DNA of 64,000 nucleotides from Methylibium petroleiphilum PM1. Lineage in GTDB: Bacteria; Pseudomonadota; Gammaproteobacteria; Burkholderiales; Burkholderiaceae_C. Position numbers and translations under genes: made by a program. The notes under the pieces are model-generated. The model worked only from the letters and a program-made list of their open reading frames with translations, made no database searches and had not been told where the DNA came from. Shown piece after piece: positions 35,678 to 45,683 of this stretch. The first letter of the stretch is position 1. Every line of letters begins with the position of its first letter. The stretch covers positions 558,001 through 622,000 of the forward strand of contig NC_008825.1 of assembly GCF_000015725.1 (NCBI RefSeq), given 5' to 3'.

Positions 35678-36124
35678 ATGGGAAGCAAGGAATCGGTTGC
35701 CACGCTGAGTGGCGTGCTGGTTGCAACGGCACTGGTCCTTTTGCCGGCGCTTCGCGTCTCCGCGGCTGAAAGTGGCTCGGGGGCAGCGCGCGACGGCGGT
35801 GCGCTCGTCATGGCCAGCTGCGTGGAGGGCAGTCCGCCGCTGGTCTTCGCCAGGGCCGACCCGCGCGCGCTGCTGGATCCCGAAGATCGCGAACGATTCC
35901 AGGGCGCGGCCTTGTCGCTCTACCGCGTGCTCGACCGCAGCGCGTTCGCGCCGGTGCAGATCATGCTGTGGGACAAGGGGCCGGGAGAGTGGGTGTACGT
36001 GAGCGTGCTGCCGGTCGACGGCGATGCGCAGCGGTCGTGTTTCACGGCCACCTTCACCGCCGAACCCTTCGAGTTCACGCCCGCGCTGATCCGCAAGTAC
36101 TTTCCAGGCGCCAGCCGCACTTGA
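35678..36124 (+). CDS. Secreted protein, unknown function
   Basis: A 148-residue protein with an N-terminal hydrophobic segment (SGVLVATALVLLPALRVSAA, likely cleavage after VSA). The mature part is compact (MASCVEGSPPLVFARADPRA, then WVYVSVLPVDGD) with two cysteines that could pair. No family recognised. It lies 99 bases downstream of glmS on the same strand. Confidence 0.55.
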   Translation: MGSKESVATLSGVLVATALVLLPALRVSAAESGSGAARDGGALVMASCVEGSPPLVFARADPRALLDPEDRERFQGAALSLYRVLDRSAFAPVQIMLWDKGPGEWVYVSVLPVDGDAQRSCFTATFTAEPFEFTPALIRKYFPGASRT

Positions 36125-36409
36125 TGCGGTGCCGGACCTAGTTGGGCCGGGCCGTGCGCGGTTACTCGGTCGAGGAGACAATGCGCCGTTGTCGGGCTGC
36201 TCATCGCAGCGTGACGGCTTGAGACGGGAGGCGGCTCATTCGGGTTCACCTCAGCGTGTTGCGGCGATGTTTTGGTACACAGTGGGCGGCAGCCGATCCT
36301 GGCAAAGCGCATCGCTCTACGGCGATGGCAGGCCTTCGTGCAGTGCCCCATGGCCCGCATGAAGGCCGAAAACCCCTGCAACAGAGACAGTTTCTCAGTG
36401 GAGTGATCG
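36125..36409. other. Intergenic stretch, no supported feature
   Basis: A 285-base region between a secreted-protein gene and the aminotransferase. It has no gene, strong hairpin, tRNA or repeat that I can support. It probably contains the aminotransferase promoter. Confidence 0.4.
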
Positions 36410-37537
36410 ATGCCTGGCTTGCTGCCGAACGTGGACCCTGAGGGTTTGCTCGAGTACTCGGTGGTCTACACCGACCGTGCCCTCAACCACATGTCCCAGA
36501 GTTTCCAGGGGGTCATGCGTGACATCTCGGCCACGCTGAAGCGCGTCTACAACGCGAAGTCGGCGGTCATCGTGCCCGGCAGCGGCACCTTTGGCATGGA
36601 GGCGGTGGCGCGACAGTTCGCCACCGACCGCAAGGTCCTGGTCATCCGCAACGGCTGGTTCAGCTACCGGTGGACGCAGATTCTCGACATGGGCCGCATC
36701 GCTTCCGACGCCACGGTGCTGAAGGCTCGCCGCACCGGGCCGGGCGCGCAGGCACCCTTCGCGCCGGCGCCGATCGGCGAGGTGGTGGCCACGATCCGCG
36801 CGGAGCGTCCCGCGGTCGTGTTCGCGCCACACGTCGAGACCTCGGCCGGGATGATCCTGCCCGATGCCTACCTGCGCGCCGTGGCCGACGCGGTGCACGA
36901 GGTCGGCGGGCTGTTCGTGCTCGATTGCATTGCATCGGGCACCTTGTGGGTCGACATGCAGGCGACCGGCGTCGACGTGCTGGTCAGCGCGCCCCAGAAG
37001 GGTTGGAGCGGCTCGCCCTGCTGCGCGCTGATCGCGATGAGCGATCTGGCGCGTGGGCGCATCGACGGGACGCAGAGCACCAGCTTCGCCTGCGACCTGC
37101 GCAAGTGGATGCAGATCATGGAGGCCTACGAGGCCGGTGGCTACGCCTATCACGCCACGATGCCGACCGACTCGCTGGCCCGCGTGCGCGATGTGATGCG
37201 CGAGACCGAGGCCTATGGCTTCGAGAAGGTGCGCGCGGAACAGCAGCAGCTGGGCGAGCAGGTGCGTGCGCTGCTGGTGCGCAAGGGCCTGCGCAGCGTG
37301 GCGGCCGAAGGCTTCCAGGCGCCCTGCGTGGTGGTCAGCTACACCGAGGATCCGGCCATCCAGTCGGGTCAGAAGTTCCTCGGGCTGGGCCTGCAGGTGG
37401 CCGCCGGCGTGCCCTTGCAGTGCGACGAGGGGGCCGACTTCCGGACCTTCCGCATCGGCCTGTTCGGCCTCGACAAGCTGCATCACATCGAGCGCACGGT
37501 CCGTCACCTAGACGACGCGCTGAACCGCATCCTCTAG
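36410..37537 (+). CDS. Class V aminotransferase, alanine-glyoxylate/serine-pyruvate type
   Basis: A 375-residue PLP enzyme. The PLP lysine is in SAPQKGWSGSPCCA near residue 200, and VIVPGSGTFGMEAVARQFA and VFVLDCIASGTLWVDM-like segments carry the cofactor contacts. The N-terminus GLLPNVDPEGLLEYSVVYTD resembles serine-pyruvate and alanine-glyoxylate transaminases. Its donor and acceptor cannot be fixed from sequence. The YciH/SUI1 gene follows with almost no gap. Confidence 0.82.
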   Translation: MPGLLPNVDPEGLLEYSVVYTDRALNHMSQSFQGVMRDISATLKRVYNAKSAVIVPGSGTFGMEAVARQFATDRKVLVIRNGWFSYRWTQILDMGRIASDATVLKARRTGPGAQAPFAPAPIGEVVATIRAERPAVVFAPHVETSAGMILPDAYLRAVADAVHEVGGLFVLDCIASGTLWVDMQATGVDVLVSAPQKGWSGSPCCALIAMSDLARGRIDGTQSTSFACDLRKWMQIMEAYEAGGYAYHATMPTDSLARVRDVMRETEAYGFEKVRAEQQQLGEQVRALLVRKGLRSVAAEGFQAPCVVVSYTEDPAIQSGQKFLGLGLQVAAGVPLQCDEGADFRTFRIGLFGLDKLHHIERTVRHLDDALNRIL

Positions 37538-37551
37538 GGCTTTTCAACGCG

Positions 37552-37929
37552 ATCGGGGCACCCGGCACGAAGAGCCGGCCGGCCGCTGGCGGCCTGGTCT
37601 ACTCGACCGAGCTCGGCCGGACCTGCCCGGCCTGCCGCCAGGCGATCGCCCAGTGCGCCTGCCGCAGCGCCGGCGCCGTGCCGGTCACCGACGGCATCGT
37701 GCGGGTTTCGCGCGAAACCAAGGGCCGCAACGGCAAGGGCGTCACGCTCGTCAAGGGCCTGGGGCTGGAGCCGGTCGCATTGGCCCAACTCGGCAAGCAG
37801 CTGAAAGCCGCCTGCGGTTCGGGCGGCACGACGAAGGACGGGGTGATCGAGGTGCAGGGCGATCACTGCGAACGCGTGATCGGGTGGCTCCAGGCCCGCG
37901 GGCATACGGTCAAGCGCGCTGGCGGCTGA
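37552..37929 (+). CDS. yciH: Translation initiation factor SUI1/YciH family protein
   Basis: A protein of about 125 residues with the SUI1 fold. The start of the domain reads LVYSTELGRTCPACRQAIAQ, with CPAC...CAC cysteines that may bind zinc. TKGRNGKGVTLVKGLGLEP and TTKDGVIEVQGDHCERVIGW complete it. It is the bacterial relative of eIF1. No ATG, GTG or TTG lies in frame between the previous stop and the conserved region, so the start at ATC 37552 is tentative; ACG 37567 or CTG 37594 are alternatives. Confidence 0.75.
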   Translation: MGAPGTKSRPAAGGLVYSTELGRTCPACRQAIAQCACRSAGAVPVTDGIVRVSRETKGRNGKGVTLVKGLGLEPVALAQLGKQLKAACGSGGTTKDGVIEVQGDHCERVIGWLQARGHTVKRAGG

Positions 37930-37959
37930 CCGACCCCGTCTGGGGGCCCGTCACCGGCC

Positions 37960-38292
37960 TCACATGGCCATGTTCATGATGTCGGTGTAGGCCTGCACCA
38001 GCTTGTTGCGCACCTGCAGCGTCGCCTGGAAGCCGATCTGGGCCTTCTGCATCGCGACCATTGTTTCTTCCAGCGAGACCGAAGAATTGCCCAGCTGAAC
38101 CTGCTTCTGCAGCTCGGTGGCCTGGTTCTGCGCGGAACTCACCGACTTCAGCGCGGCGCTGAAGCTGGTCTGGAAGCTCGCCGGCTCCACGCCCTGCGAC
38201 TGTGTGGCCAGGCGCACGCGCTCGGCCACCTGCGGCATCCCGGCGCGGGCGGCGGCTTGGGCAAAGTCGAAGGGCTTGAGCTTCACGTCCAT
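37960..38292 (-). CDS. fliE: Flagellar hook-basal body protein FliE
   Basis: A 110-residue protein linking the MS ring to the rod. The C-terminal half has the family pattern SVSLEETMVAMQKAQIGFQA and RNKLVQAYTDIMNMAM. The ATG at 38292 (MDVKLKPFDFAQA) gives the usual length. It is divergent from fliF across 184 bases, with a palindrome in between. Confidence 0.95.
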   Translation of the reverse strand: MDVKLKPFDFAQAAARAGMPQVAERVRLATQSQGVEPASFQTSFSAALKSVSSAQNQATELQKQVQLGNSSVSLEETMVAMQKAQIGFQATLQVRNKLVQAYTDIMNMAM

Positions 38293-38403
38293 GGGGAAGG
38301 ATCGTAGCCAGGGGCCCGCGGCGCAATGGAGGGAACTGGCGGGATTTGGCCGGCCTGTTCGCCGCTTTTCCGGCTCAAGGGTAACGAAACAATGCCGAGG
38401 CGC

Positions 38404-38423
38404 CGATGGGAATGGTCCCATCG
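38404..38423. promoter_or_regulatory. Perfect palindrome in the fliE-fliF control region
   Basis: CGATGGGA and TCCCATCG are 8-bp inverted arms around ATGG, 53 bases upstream of the fliF start. It is a candidate site for a flagellar regulator acting on both divergent genes. The regulator is not identified. Confidence 0.45.
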
Positions 38424-38476
38424 CGCTTCGACCCACGATCCGACACGGACACGCCGCGACGCCCGACCCCCTGCCG

Positions 38477-40180
38477 ATGGACACCGCACTTGCCCCCGTG
38501 AATTCCCTGCCGCTCACGCCGGCCAACGCCGACGGCTTTGGCTCGCGCCTCGCTGCGCTGCCCGCCGGCCGCAAGTTCACGCTCGGCATCGGCCTGGCCG
38601 CGCTGGTGGGCATCGCCTTCGCGATGTCGATGTGGTCTTCGCAGGGCAACTACAAGGTGCTGTACGCCGGCCTGTCCGACAAGGACGGTGGCGCGATCCT
38701 GGCCCAGCTGTCGACGATGAACGTGCCCTACAAGCACGCCGACGGCGGCGCCGCGATCCTGGTGCCGGCCGACAAGGTGCACGACGTGCGCCTGAAGCTG
38801 GCCTCGGCCGGCCTGCCCAAGGGCTCGATCGTCGGCTTCGAGCTGATGGACAACGCCAAGTTCGGCCAGACGCAGTTCCAGGAGCGCCTGACCTTCCAGC
38901 GCGGTCTCGAGGGCGAGCTGACCCGCTCGATCGGTGCGCTGGCCGCGGTGCAGAGCGCCCGCGTTCACCTCGCGCTGCCCAACCAGAACGGCTTCTTCCG
39001 CGAACAGCAGAAGCCCAGCGCCTCGGTGCTGCTGACGCTGCACCCCGGCCGCACGCTCGACCGCACGCAGATTGCCGGCATCGTTCACCTCGTGTCGTCG
39101 AGTGTCCCCGAGATGGACCCGAAGGCGGTGACCGTGCTCGACGCCACCGGCGCGCTGATCTCCGGCGCCGGCGACGCCGGTTCGGCCGGCGGCCTGGACG
39201 CCCAGCAACTGCAGTACGTGGGCCAGATCGAGGGCAACTACACCAAGCGCGTGTTCGACATCCTCGAGCCGGTGCTGGGCCGCGACAACCTGCGCGCCCA
39301 GGTCACCGCCGAAGTCGATTTCTCGCAGACCGAATCCACCTCCGAGGCCTATGCGCCGAACCAGGGCCTGGGCGCCGACGGCAAGCCGGCCGCGGCCACC
39401 CTGCGCAGCCACCAGGTCAGCGAGGCCAGCGGCGGCGGCAGCGCCCAGCCGGCCGGCGTGCCCGGCGCCGCCAGCAACCAGCCGCCGGTGCCGGCCACCG
39501 CGCCGGTCAACGGCAGTGCGCAGCCGCTGCAGACCGCGCAGTCGGGCGGCGGCAGCGGCGGTAACAGCCGGCGCGAGGCCACCACCAACTACGAGGTCGA
39601 CAAGACCGTGCGCGTCACGCGCAACGCTACCGGCACCATCAAGCGCCTGAACGCGGCGGTGGTGCTGAACCACCGCTCGGTGACCGACGCCAAGGGCAAG
39701 ACCAGCACCACGCCGATCTCGGCCGAGGAGATGGAAAAGCTCACCGCGCTGGTCAAGGAGACCATCGGCTTCAACGCCGACCGCGGTGACTCGGTGAAGC
39801 TGATCAACGCGCCCTTCAAGGTCGAGAAGCCGCCGGTCGAGGAAGCACTGCCGCTGTGGAAGCAGCCCGAGACCCAGGATCTGCTGCGCACGCTGGCCGT
39901 GCCGGGCGCGCTGACGCTGCTGGCGATGATCATCGTGTTCGGTGCGGTGCGGCCGGCGCTGAAGGCGGCCCAGCCGGCCCAGCCGCAGCGCCAGCTCGAC
40001 GCCGTGGTCGACGACGTGCCGGCGCTGCCGTCCCCGTCGTCGGCCCAGGCCGCGGCCCTGCCCGCGCTCGAGGCGCCGGTGGTGGACACGCGGCTGAACC
40101 AGGCCCGTGCGCTCGCCAAGGAAAACCCGGCGGCCATGGCCAACATCGTGCGCGGCTGGTCCGCCAAGGAGGCCGCATGA
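38477..40180 (+). CDS. fliF: Flagellar MS-ring protein FliF
   Basis: A 567-residue membrane-ring protein. The first membrane helix is near residues 32-55 (FTLGIGLAALVGIAFAMSMW), followed by ring-building motifs such as VLYAGLSDKDGGAILAQL. A low-complexity Gly/Ser/Pro-rich stretch lies near 310-370, and the second membrane helix near 475-495 (TLAVPGALTLLAMIIVFGAV). The cytoplasmic tail binds FliG. The ATG at 38477 is chosen over upstream frames that have no family features. Confidence 0.96.
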   Translation: MDTALAPVNSLPLTPANADGFGSRLAALPAGRKFTLGIGLAALVGIAFAMSMWSSQGNYKVLYAGLSDKDGGAILAQLSTMNVPYKHADGGAAILVPADKVHDVRLKLASAGLPKGSIVGFELMDNAKFGQTQFQERLTFQRGLEGELTRSIGALAAVQSARVHLALPNQNGFFREQQKPSASVLLTLHPGRTLDRTQIAGIVHLVSSSVPEMDPKAVTVLDATGALISGAGDAGSAGGLDAQQLQYVGQIEGNYTKRVFDILEPVLGRDNLRAQVTAEVDFSQTESTSEAYAPNQGLGADGKPAAATLRSHQVSEASGGGSAQPAGVPGAASNQPPVPATAPVNGSAQPLQTAQSGGGSGGNSRREATTNYEVDKTVRVTRNATGTIKRLNAAVVLNHRSVTDAKGKTSTTPISAEEMEKLTALVKETIGFNADRGDSVKLINAPFKVEKPPVEEALPLWKQPETQDLLRTLAVPGALTLLAMIIVFGAVRPALKAAQPAQPQRQLDAVVDDVPALPSPSSAQAAALPALEAPVVDTRLNQARALAKENPAAMANIVRGWSAKEAA

Positions 40181-40241
40181 GCCGGCGTGAGCCCCCGCGG
40201 GAGGCCGCCGCGCCTGACGCGACCTGGGGAAGGAAGTAACC

Positions 40242-41237
40242 ATGGATGCCCAGGGACTGGAAGATGCGGCCATCCTGCTGATGTCGATCGGCGAGGAAGA
40301 GGCCGCCGAGGTCTTCAAGCACCTCGCCCCGAAGGAAGTGCAGCGCCTCGGCGAGACCATCGCCAAGATGAAGAGCGTGCCGCGCGAGCGCTTCGAGCAG
40401 GTGCTCGAACGCTTCACCGGCGACGCCGCCGACACCAGCATGCTGGTGAGCGACACCGACGAGTACGTGAAGGCCGTGCTGCGCAAGGCGCTCGGCGACG
40501 ACAAGGCCAATCTGCTGATCGACCGCATCCTGCAGGGCGGTGATGTCTCCGGCATCGAGAGCCTGAAGTGGATGGACCCGAATTCGGTGGCCGAGCTGCT
40601 GCGTAACGAGCACCCGCAGATCGTCGCGGCGATCCTCGTGCACCTGGAGTTCGACCAGGCGGCCGAGGTGCTGAAGGAATTCACCGAGCGCCAACGCAAC
40701 GAGGTGATGGTGCGCGTGGCCACGCTCGACGGCATCCAGCCCAGCGCGCTGAAGGACCTGAACGAGGTGATGGGCAAGGTGCTCGCCGGCGGCGAGCGCA
40801 TGAAGAAGTCGATGATGGGCGGTGTGAAGCCGGCGGCCGAGATCATCAACATGATGGGTTCGGCCATCGAGACTTCGGTGCTGGACTACATCCGCGAGGC
40901 CGACAGCGATCTCGCGCAGAAGATCATGGACAACATGTTCACGTTCGACGATCTGCAGAAGATCGACGACCGCGGCATCCAGGCGCTGCTGAAGGAAGTG
41001 CAGACCGAATCGCTGGTGGTGGCGCTCAAGGGCGCACCGCCCGAGCTGCGCGACCGCATCCTCGCGAACATGTCCACGCGCGCGGCCGAGACGCTGCGCG
41101 AGGATCTCGAATCGCGCGGTCCGGTGCGCGTCTCCGAGGTCGAGGCCGAGCAGAAGGAAATGCTGAAGATCGTGCGTCGCCTGGCCGACGAGGGCCAGAT
41201 CGTGCTGGGTGGCGGTGGCGATGACCAGTTCCTTTGA
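40242..41237 (+). CDS. fliG: Flagellar motor switch protein FliG
   Basis: A 331-residue rotor protein that links the MS ring to the switch and touches the stator. The order is an N-terminal FliF-binding domain, a middle domain with LLRNEHPQIVAAILVHLEFD, the EHPQ motif binding FliM, and the C-terminal charged torque helix around EVQTESLVVALKGAPPELRD. It overlaps fliH by 17 bases. Confidence 0.97.
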   Translation: MDAQGLEDAAILLMSIGEEEAAEVFKHLAPKEVQRLGETIAKMKSVPRERFEQVLERFTGDAADTSMLVSDTDEYVKAVLRKALGDDKANLLIDRILQGGDVSGIESLKWMDPNSVAELLRNEHPQIVAAILVHLEFDQAAEVLKEFTERQRNEVMVRVATLDGIQPSALKDLNEVMGKVLAGGERMKKSMMGGVKPAAEIINMMGSAIETSVLDYIREADSDLAQKIMDNMFTFDDLQKIDDRGIQALLKEVQTESLVVALKGAPPELRDRILANMSTRAAETLREDLESRGPVRVSEVEAEQKEMLKIVRRLADEGQIVLGGGGDDQFL

Positions 41238-42027
41238 ACGCAAGCTCGGCGCCAGCCCGGCGCCGCGCGATCCCGGCAGCCGCAGCCGCGCAACCGACGG
41301 CCCGGCGGCCGACGGCTCGCCGAACGCCTATGCGCGCTTCATTCCGCGCGAGGAAGTGCGCAGCTTCGCCGCCTGGCGGCCCAGCAGCTTCGGCAGCGCA
41401 CCGCAGAACCCGGCGGCCCCGGCACCCGCCGCGCCGCTGACGCCCGAACTGGTGGCCGCGCAGTTGCAGGCCGCGCGCCAGAGCGGCTACCAGGACGGCT
41501 ACCGCGACGGTCTGACCGCGCTCGAAGGTTTCAAGCAGAGTTACGCGCAGCAGGTGACTGGCCAGGTCACCGCCGTGGCGCAGGCCTTCCGCGGCCAGCT
41601 CCAGCAACTCGAACAGGGCCTGGCCGCGCAGCTCGCGGACGTGGCCGTCGCGCTGGCGCGCCAGGTGCTGCGCAGCGAACTGGCAACGCGCCCCGAGCTG
41701 GTGGCGGCGGTGGCCCAGGAGGCGCTGGTCGCCACGCTGGCCTCGGCGAAGCAGGTGGCGGTGCACGTGCATCCCGAGGACCTCGCCTTGCTGAGCCTGC
41801 ACGCCGGCGAGGCGCTGGCCGCGCGTGGCGCGCGCCTGGTGCCCGATGCGGCCCTGGCACGCGGCGGCTGCGTCGTCGACAGCGAGGTCGGCATCATCGA
41901 TGCCAGCATCGAGGCGCGCTGGCGCCGTGCCATGGACGGCATGGGACAGCGCGCTGCCTACGAGGTGGCGCCGTCGGCCGACGACGCGGCCGCACCGGTG
42001 ACCGACGAGAACGGGGCGGGCGCATGA
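41221..42027 (+). CDS. fliH: Flagellar export regulator FliH
   Basis: A 268-residue FliI-binding protein that delivers export substrates and the ATPase to the gate. The first 80 residues are proline and alanine-rich; the repeated GxxxG-like helix ([15 protein letters not shown]) and the C-terminal type III secretion HrpE/YscL-like domain follow. The ATG at 41221 lies inside fliG; two GTG codons just upstream are less likely. The end overlaps fliI. Confidence 0.92.
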   Translation: MTSSFERKLGASPAPRDPGSRSRATDGPAADGSPNAYARFIPREEVRSFAAWRPSSFGSAPQNPAAPAPAAPLTPELVAAQLQAARQSGYQDGYRDGLTALEGFKQSYAQQVTGQVTAVAQAFRGQLQQLEQGLAAQLADVAVALARQVLRSELATRPELVAAVAQEALVATLASAKQVAVHVHPEDLALLSLHAGEALAARGARLVPDAALARGGCVVDSEVGIIDASIEARWRRAMDGMGQRAAYEVAPSADDAAAPVTDENGAGA

Positions 42028-43487
42028 ACGCCCCGACCGAAGGCTGGCTGCCCGCCGCCACGCCGGCGACCGAGCGCCCTGCAGCGCCGCCCGCCGCGCT
42101 GCCGGCGTCGTGGCAACGCTACATGGATGATCTGAAGGCGCATGCCCTCGGCCCGGTGCCGCTGGAGGCGCAGGGCACGCTGGTGCGCGTGGCCGGACTG
42201 GTGCTGGAGGCCGCCGGCATCCGCGTGCCGGTCGGCTCGGTCTGCGAGGTGCGCATGGACGGCCAGCCGCCCGTGCTGGCTGAGGTGGTCGGCTTCGCCG
42301 CCGACCGTGCCTACCTGATGCCCACCGGCGAGCTGCACGGCCTGGCCAGCGGCGCGCGGGTGGTCCCGCGCTCGACCCCGAGCGTGGCGCCGGTGCTCGG
42401 CGAGGCGCATCACCCGTGGCGTCGCAGCGAAGACCGCACCCGCCACCTGCCGATCGGCGACGGCCTGCTGGGCCGCGTGATCGACCCGCTGGGCATGCCG
42501 CTCGACCGGCTCGGCCCGATCGGCGCCGTGCGCAACGAGCCGCTGGTGCGTCGCCCCATCAACGCGATGGAGCGCGACCCGGTGCGCGAGCCGCTGGACA
42601 CGGGCGTGCGCGCGATCAACGCCATGCTCACCGTCGGCCGCGGCCAGCGCATCGGGCTGTTCGCCGGCTCCGGCGTCGGCAAGTCGGTGCTGCTGGGCAT
42701 GATGGCCAAGTACACCGCGGCCGACGTCATCGTCGTCGGCCTGATCGGCGAGCGCGGACGCGAGGTCAAGGAATTCATCGAGGACATCCTCGGCGAGGAG
42801 GGCCTGAAGCGCTCCATCGTCGTGGCGGCGCCGGCCGACTCGCCGCCGCTGACGCGCATGCAGGGGGCCGCCTACGCCACCGCGATCGCCGAGCACTTCC
42901 GCGACCGCGGCCAGCACGTGCTGCTGCTGATGGACAGCCTGACCCGTTACGCGATGGCGCAACGCGAGATCGCGCTGGCCATCGGCGAACCGCCGGCCAC
43001 CAAGGGCTATCCGCCGAGCTGCTTCGCGAAGCTGCCGCAACTGGTCGAGCGCAGCGGCAACGGCCTCAACGGCTGCGGTTCGATCACCGCGTTCTACACG
43101 GTGCTCAGCGAAGGCGACGACCAGCAGGACCCGATCGCCGACGCGGCCCGCGCCATCCTCGACGGCCACATCGTGCTGTCGCGCGACCTGGCCGAGAGTG
43201 GCCATTACCCGGCGATCGACATCGAACGCTCGGCCTCGCGCGTGATGCACAACGTGGCACGGCCCGAACACCTGCAGGCGGCGCGCCGCCTGCGCCAGCT
43301 GTGGTCGCGCTATCAGAAGGCGCGCGACCTGATCGCGCTGGGCGCCTATGCGCCCGGCCACGATGTCGAACTCGACCTCGCGGTCAAGCAGCACGATGCG
43401 ATGCGCACGCTGCTGCAGCAGGACATGCACGACGCCTCGCGGCTGACCGACAGCGTGCGCCAGTTGCGCCAGCTGACCGGCATCTGA
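42024..43487 (+). CDS. fliI: Flagellum-specific ATP synthase FliI
   Basis: A 487-residue F1-type ATPase powering export. Walker [12 protein letters not shown] lies near residues 212-222, and Walker [21 protein letters not shown] near 302-321. The sequence [20 protein letters not shown] is typical of FliI. The start overlaps fliH by four bases. Confidence 0.97.
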   Translation: MNAPTEGWLPAATPATERPAAPPAALPASWQRYMDDLKAHALGPVPLEAQGTLVRVAGLVLEAAGIRVPVGSVCEVRMDGQPPVLAEVVGFAADRAYLMPTGELHGLASGARVVPRSTPSVAPVLGEAHHPWRRSEDRTRHLPIGDGLLGRVIDPLGMPLDRLGPIGAVRNEPLVRRPINAMERDPVREPLDTGVRAINAMLTVGRGQRIGLFAGSGVGKSVLLGMMAKYTAADVIVVGLIGERGREVKEFIEDILGEEGLKRSIVVAAPADSPPLTRMQGAAYATAIAEHFRDRGQHVLLLMDSLTRYAMAQREIALAIGEPPATKGYPPSCFAKLPQLVERSGNGLNGCGSITAFYTVLSEGDDQQDPIADAARAILDGHIVLSRDLAESGHYPAIDIERSASRVMHNVARPEHLQAARRLRQLWSRYQKARDLIALGAYAPGHDVELDLAVKQHDAMRTLLQQDMHDASRLTDSVRQLRQLTGI

Positions 43488-43531
43488 CCCGCGAGCCCCA
43501 CCGACCGAACGTTCGCCCCCGGAAAGACTCC

Positions 43532-44008
43532 ATGAGCGCCCTCCAGCCCCTGAACACCCTGCTCGAACAGACCACGGTCGCGCGCGATGCCGCGCTGGGC
43601 GTCCACCGCAACGCGCTGAACGCCGTGGCGGCGGCCCAGGCCCAGGCCACGCAGCTGGCCGAGTACCGCCAGGAGTACGCGCAACGCTTCGGGACGCAGT
43701 TCCAGCGCGCCGGGGCGATCGAGCTGCTGCAGTGCTACCAGGGCTTCATGGTCCGGCTGGACGAGGCGGTGTCGCAGCAGCAGCGCCTGCTGGCGCAGGC
43801 CATCGAGCGTGGCGAGACGGCCAAGGCCGCGCTGCTGAGCGCCGAACTGCGTGTGGCTTCGGTGCGCAAGCTGATCGAGCGGCGCATCGCCGAAGCCGTT
43901 CGCACCCAGGACCGCAGCGATCAGAAGGCGACCGACGAGCTGGCCTCGCGAGCCGCATGGCTGCGGCTGGCAGGCACCGCACCCGGCGCGGCGCTGGGCG
44001 CCGTCTGA
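43532..44008 (+). CDS. fliJ: Flagellar export chaperone FliJ
   Basis: A 158-residue coiled-coil protein (ARDAALGVHRNALNAVAAAQ, then QQQRLLAQAIERGETAKAAL). It binds FliI and FlhA in the export apparatus. The start at 43532 lies between fliI and fliK and is the only ATG fitting the family. Sequence conservation in FliJ is low, so the call relies strongly on position and coiled-coil composition. Confidence 0.88.
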   Translation: MSALQPLNTLLEQTTVARDAALGVHRNALNAVAAAQAQATQLAEYRQEYAQRFGTQFQRAGAIELLQCYQGFMVRLDEAVSQQQRLLAQAIERGETAKAALLSAELRVASVRKLIERRIAEAVRTQDRSDQKATDELASRAAWLRLAGTAPGAALGAV

Positions 44009-44025
44009 GCCGGTACCTGCCCGCC

Positions 44026-45525
44026 ATGAGCATGAACCTGTCCGTCCAGCAGCGCGCTGCCGCCAACGCCCCGACCGCCTTCGCGGCCGAACCGGCGGCC
44101 GAGCGCGGCAACTCCCCAGCCTCTTCGCCGTTCGCCGGCCTGCTCGGGGAGCGGCAGCGCTTCGTGGCGGGCCATGGACAGAATGGCCAGAACGCCTTCG
44201 CCGCGCCACCGGCCCCCGCGAAGGCGAACCCGCCCGAGTCGCGCGCCGAGGCCGCACGCCGGCCGGAGCCGCAGCGTCGTCCCGCCGGCGACGAGGCGAA
44301 ACCGATCGAGAAGGACAACACCGCGGCGAAGCGGGCGGCGGCCAAGGACGGAGTCGCGCCGCCGGCGGCCAAGCAGCCCGGCAAGCCCGTCGACGGCGCA
44401 CGGCGCACCGCCGACGAGGCGTCCGACGAGGGGCTGCCGGCGGATGAAGCCGACGCAGCCCTGGTCGAGCCGGTCGACGAGGCCTCCGCCAGCGACGCGG
44501 CCGATGCGGCGGCGGCGGCCCAGCCGGCGCCCGCTGCTCCCGATCCGAAAGTGATGCTCGACTGGCTGGCCCGCTGGGGCACGGTCGCGCCGCCACGTGC
44601 CGCAGGCCATGCGACCACGCCCCCAGACGATGCCGATCCGGCTGCCGAGTCCGTGGTCCCGGGCGCAATGGCCGGTGCGAGCGCGGCGGGCGACCTGCGC
44701 CCGCCGGGCCCCGGCGTCGCTGAGGCCGACGGCGGCCGCCCGCTTGCCGGCAACGACGCCCGGCGTGCCGCGGCAGTCGAGCCGGCCACCGGCGCCACCG
44801 AACCCTCCGCCACGCAGGCGCTTCATGCCGCCCATGCCGACGCGCAGGCCGAAGCGAAGGCCGGCGCCAGGGCCGTGGCGGCCGAGGCGCTGCTGCAACC
44901 CGTCCCCGCCGGGTCTGCGCCCGCCGCCGGCTCGCGCGAACTCGCGATGGCGGCGTTGACGGCGGCCGAACCGGTGCGCGGCGTGCCGGCATCCGAGCGG
45001 GCGCGCGTCGGCGAGCTGCTGTCGCCGGTGTCGCCGCTCGGCGGCCTGGCGATGCCGACCGCCCCCGCCGCGACCCTGTTGACCGGTGCCCCGCTGTCCC
45101 TCAGCGTCGCGACCCCGGTGCAATCGCCCGATTTCTCGCAGGCGCTGGCCAGCCAGCTCACCACGCTGGCGCGGGGCGGCGTTCACGAAGCCGAGCTGCA
45201 GCTCAACCCGGCCGACATGGGGCCGATCGCAGTGCAGATCGTGATCGACGGCGCCCAGGCGCAGATCGATTTCACGGCCTCCCACGCCGGCACGCGCCAG
45301 GCGCTGGAGAGCAGTCTGCCGGCGCTCGCGGCGGCGCTGAACGGCGCGGGCCTGACGCTCAGCGGCGGCGGTGTGTTCGAGCAGCGCTCCGGGGGCCGCG
45401 AGGGCGCGGCCGATGGCGAGCGCCATGCCGGCGGGCGGAGCGAGACGATCGCGCTCGGCGGCATCGAGGGCCCGGCGGGCGCGCGCCCACCCGCGGCCCG
45501 CGGCCTGCTCGACCTCTACGCCTAG
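44026..45525 (+). CDS. fliK: Flagellar hook-length control protein FliK
   Basis: A 499-residue protein that measures hook length. A long alanine and proline-rich low-complexity region fills residues 1-380. The Flg_hook domain lies at the end (ELQLNPADMGPIAVQIVIDG, then QALESSLPALAAALNGAGLT). The start at 44026 follows fliJ by 17 bases. Confidence 0.93.
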   Translation: MSMNLSVQQRAAANAPTAFAAEPAAERGNSPASSPFAGLLGERQRFVAGHGQNGQNAFAAPPAPAKANPPESRAEAARRPEPQRRPAGDEAKPIEKDNTAAKRAAAKDGVAPPAAKQPGKPVDGARRTADEASDEGLPADEADAALVEPVDEASASDAADAAAAAQPAPAAPDPKVMLDWLARWGTVAPPRAAGHATTPPDDADPAAESVVPGAMAGASAAGDLRPPGPGVAEADGGRPLAGNDARRAAAVEPATGATEPSATQALHAAHADAQAEAKAGARAVAAEALLQPVPAGSAPAAGSRELAMAALTAAEPVRGVPASERARVGELLSPVSPLGGLAMPTAPAATLLTGAPLSLSVATPVQSPDFSQALASQLTTLARGGVHEAELQLNPADMGPIAVQIVIDGAQAQIDFTASHAGTRQALESSLPALAAALNGAGLTLSGGGVFEQRSGGREGAADGERHAGGRSETIALGGIEGPAGARPPAARGLLDLYA

Positions 45526-45683
45526 CACGCGGCGCACGCCGCGGCGGTGGCAGGGGGCGGCGGTAAGCGCCGGTTTCGCCCCCCTTATCGCGGCTTCGCC
45601 GTGAGGGCCGGCTCGAATAATCCTTTCCATTCCCTGCGTGCGGCGGCGTCTGCTCCGTGCGCGTTCATGGCAAGGAGTTCCCG

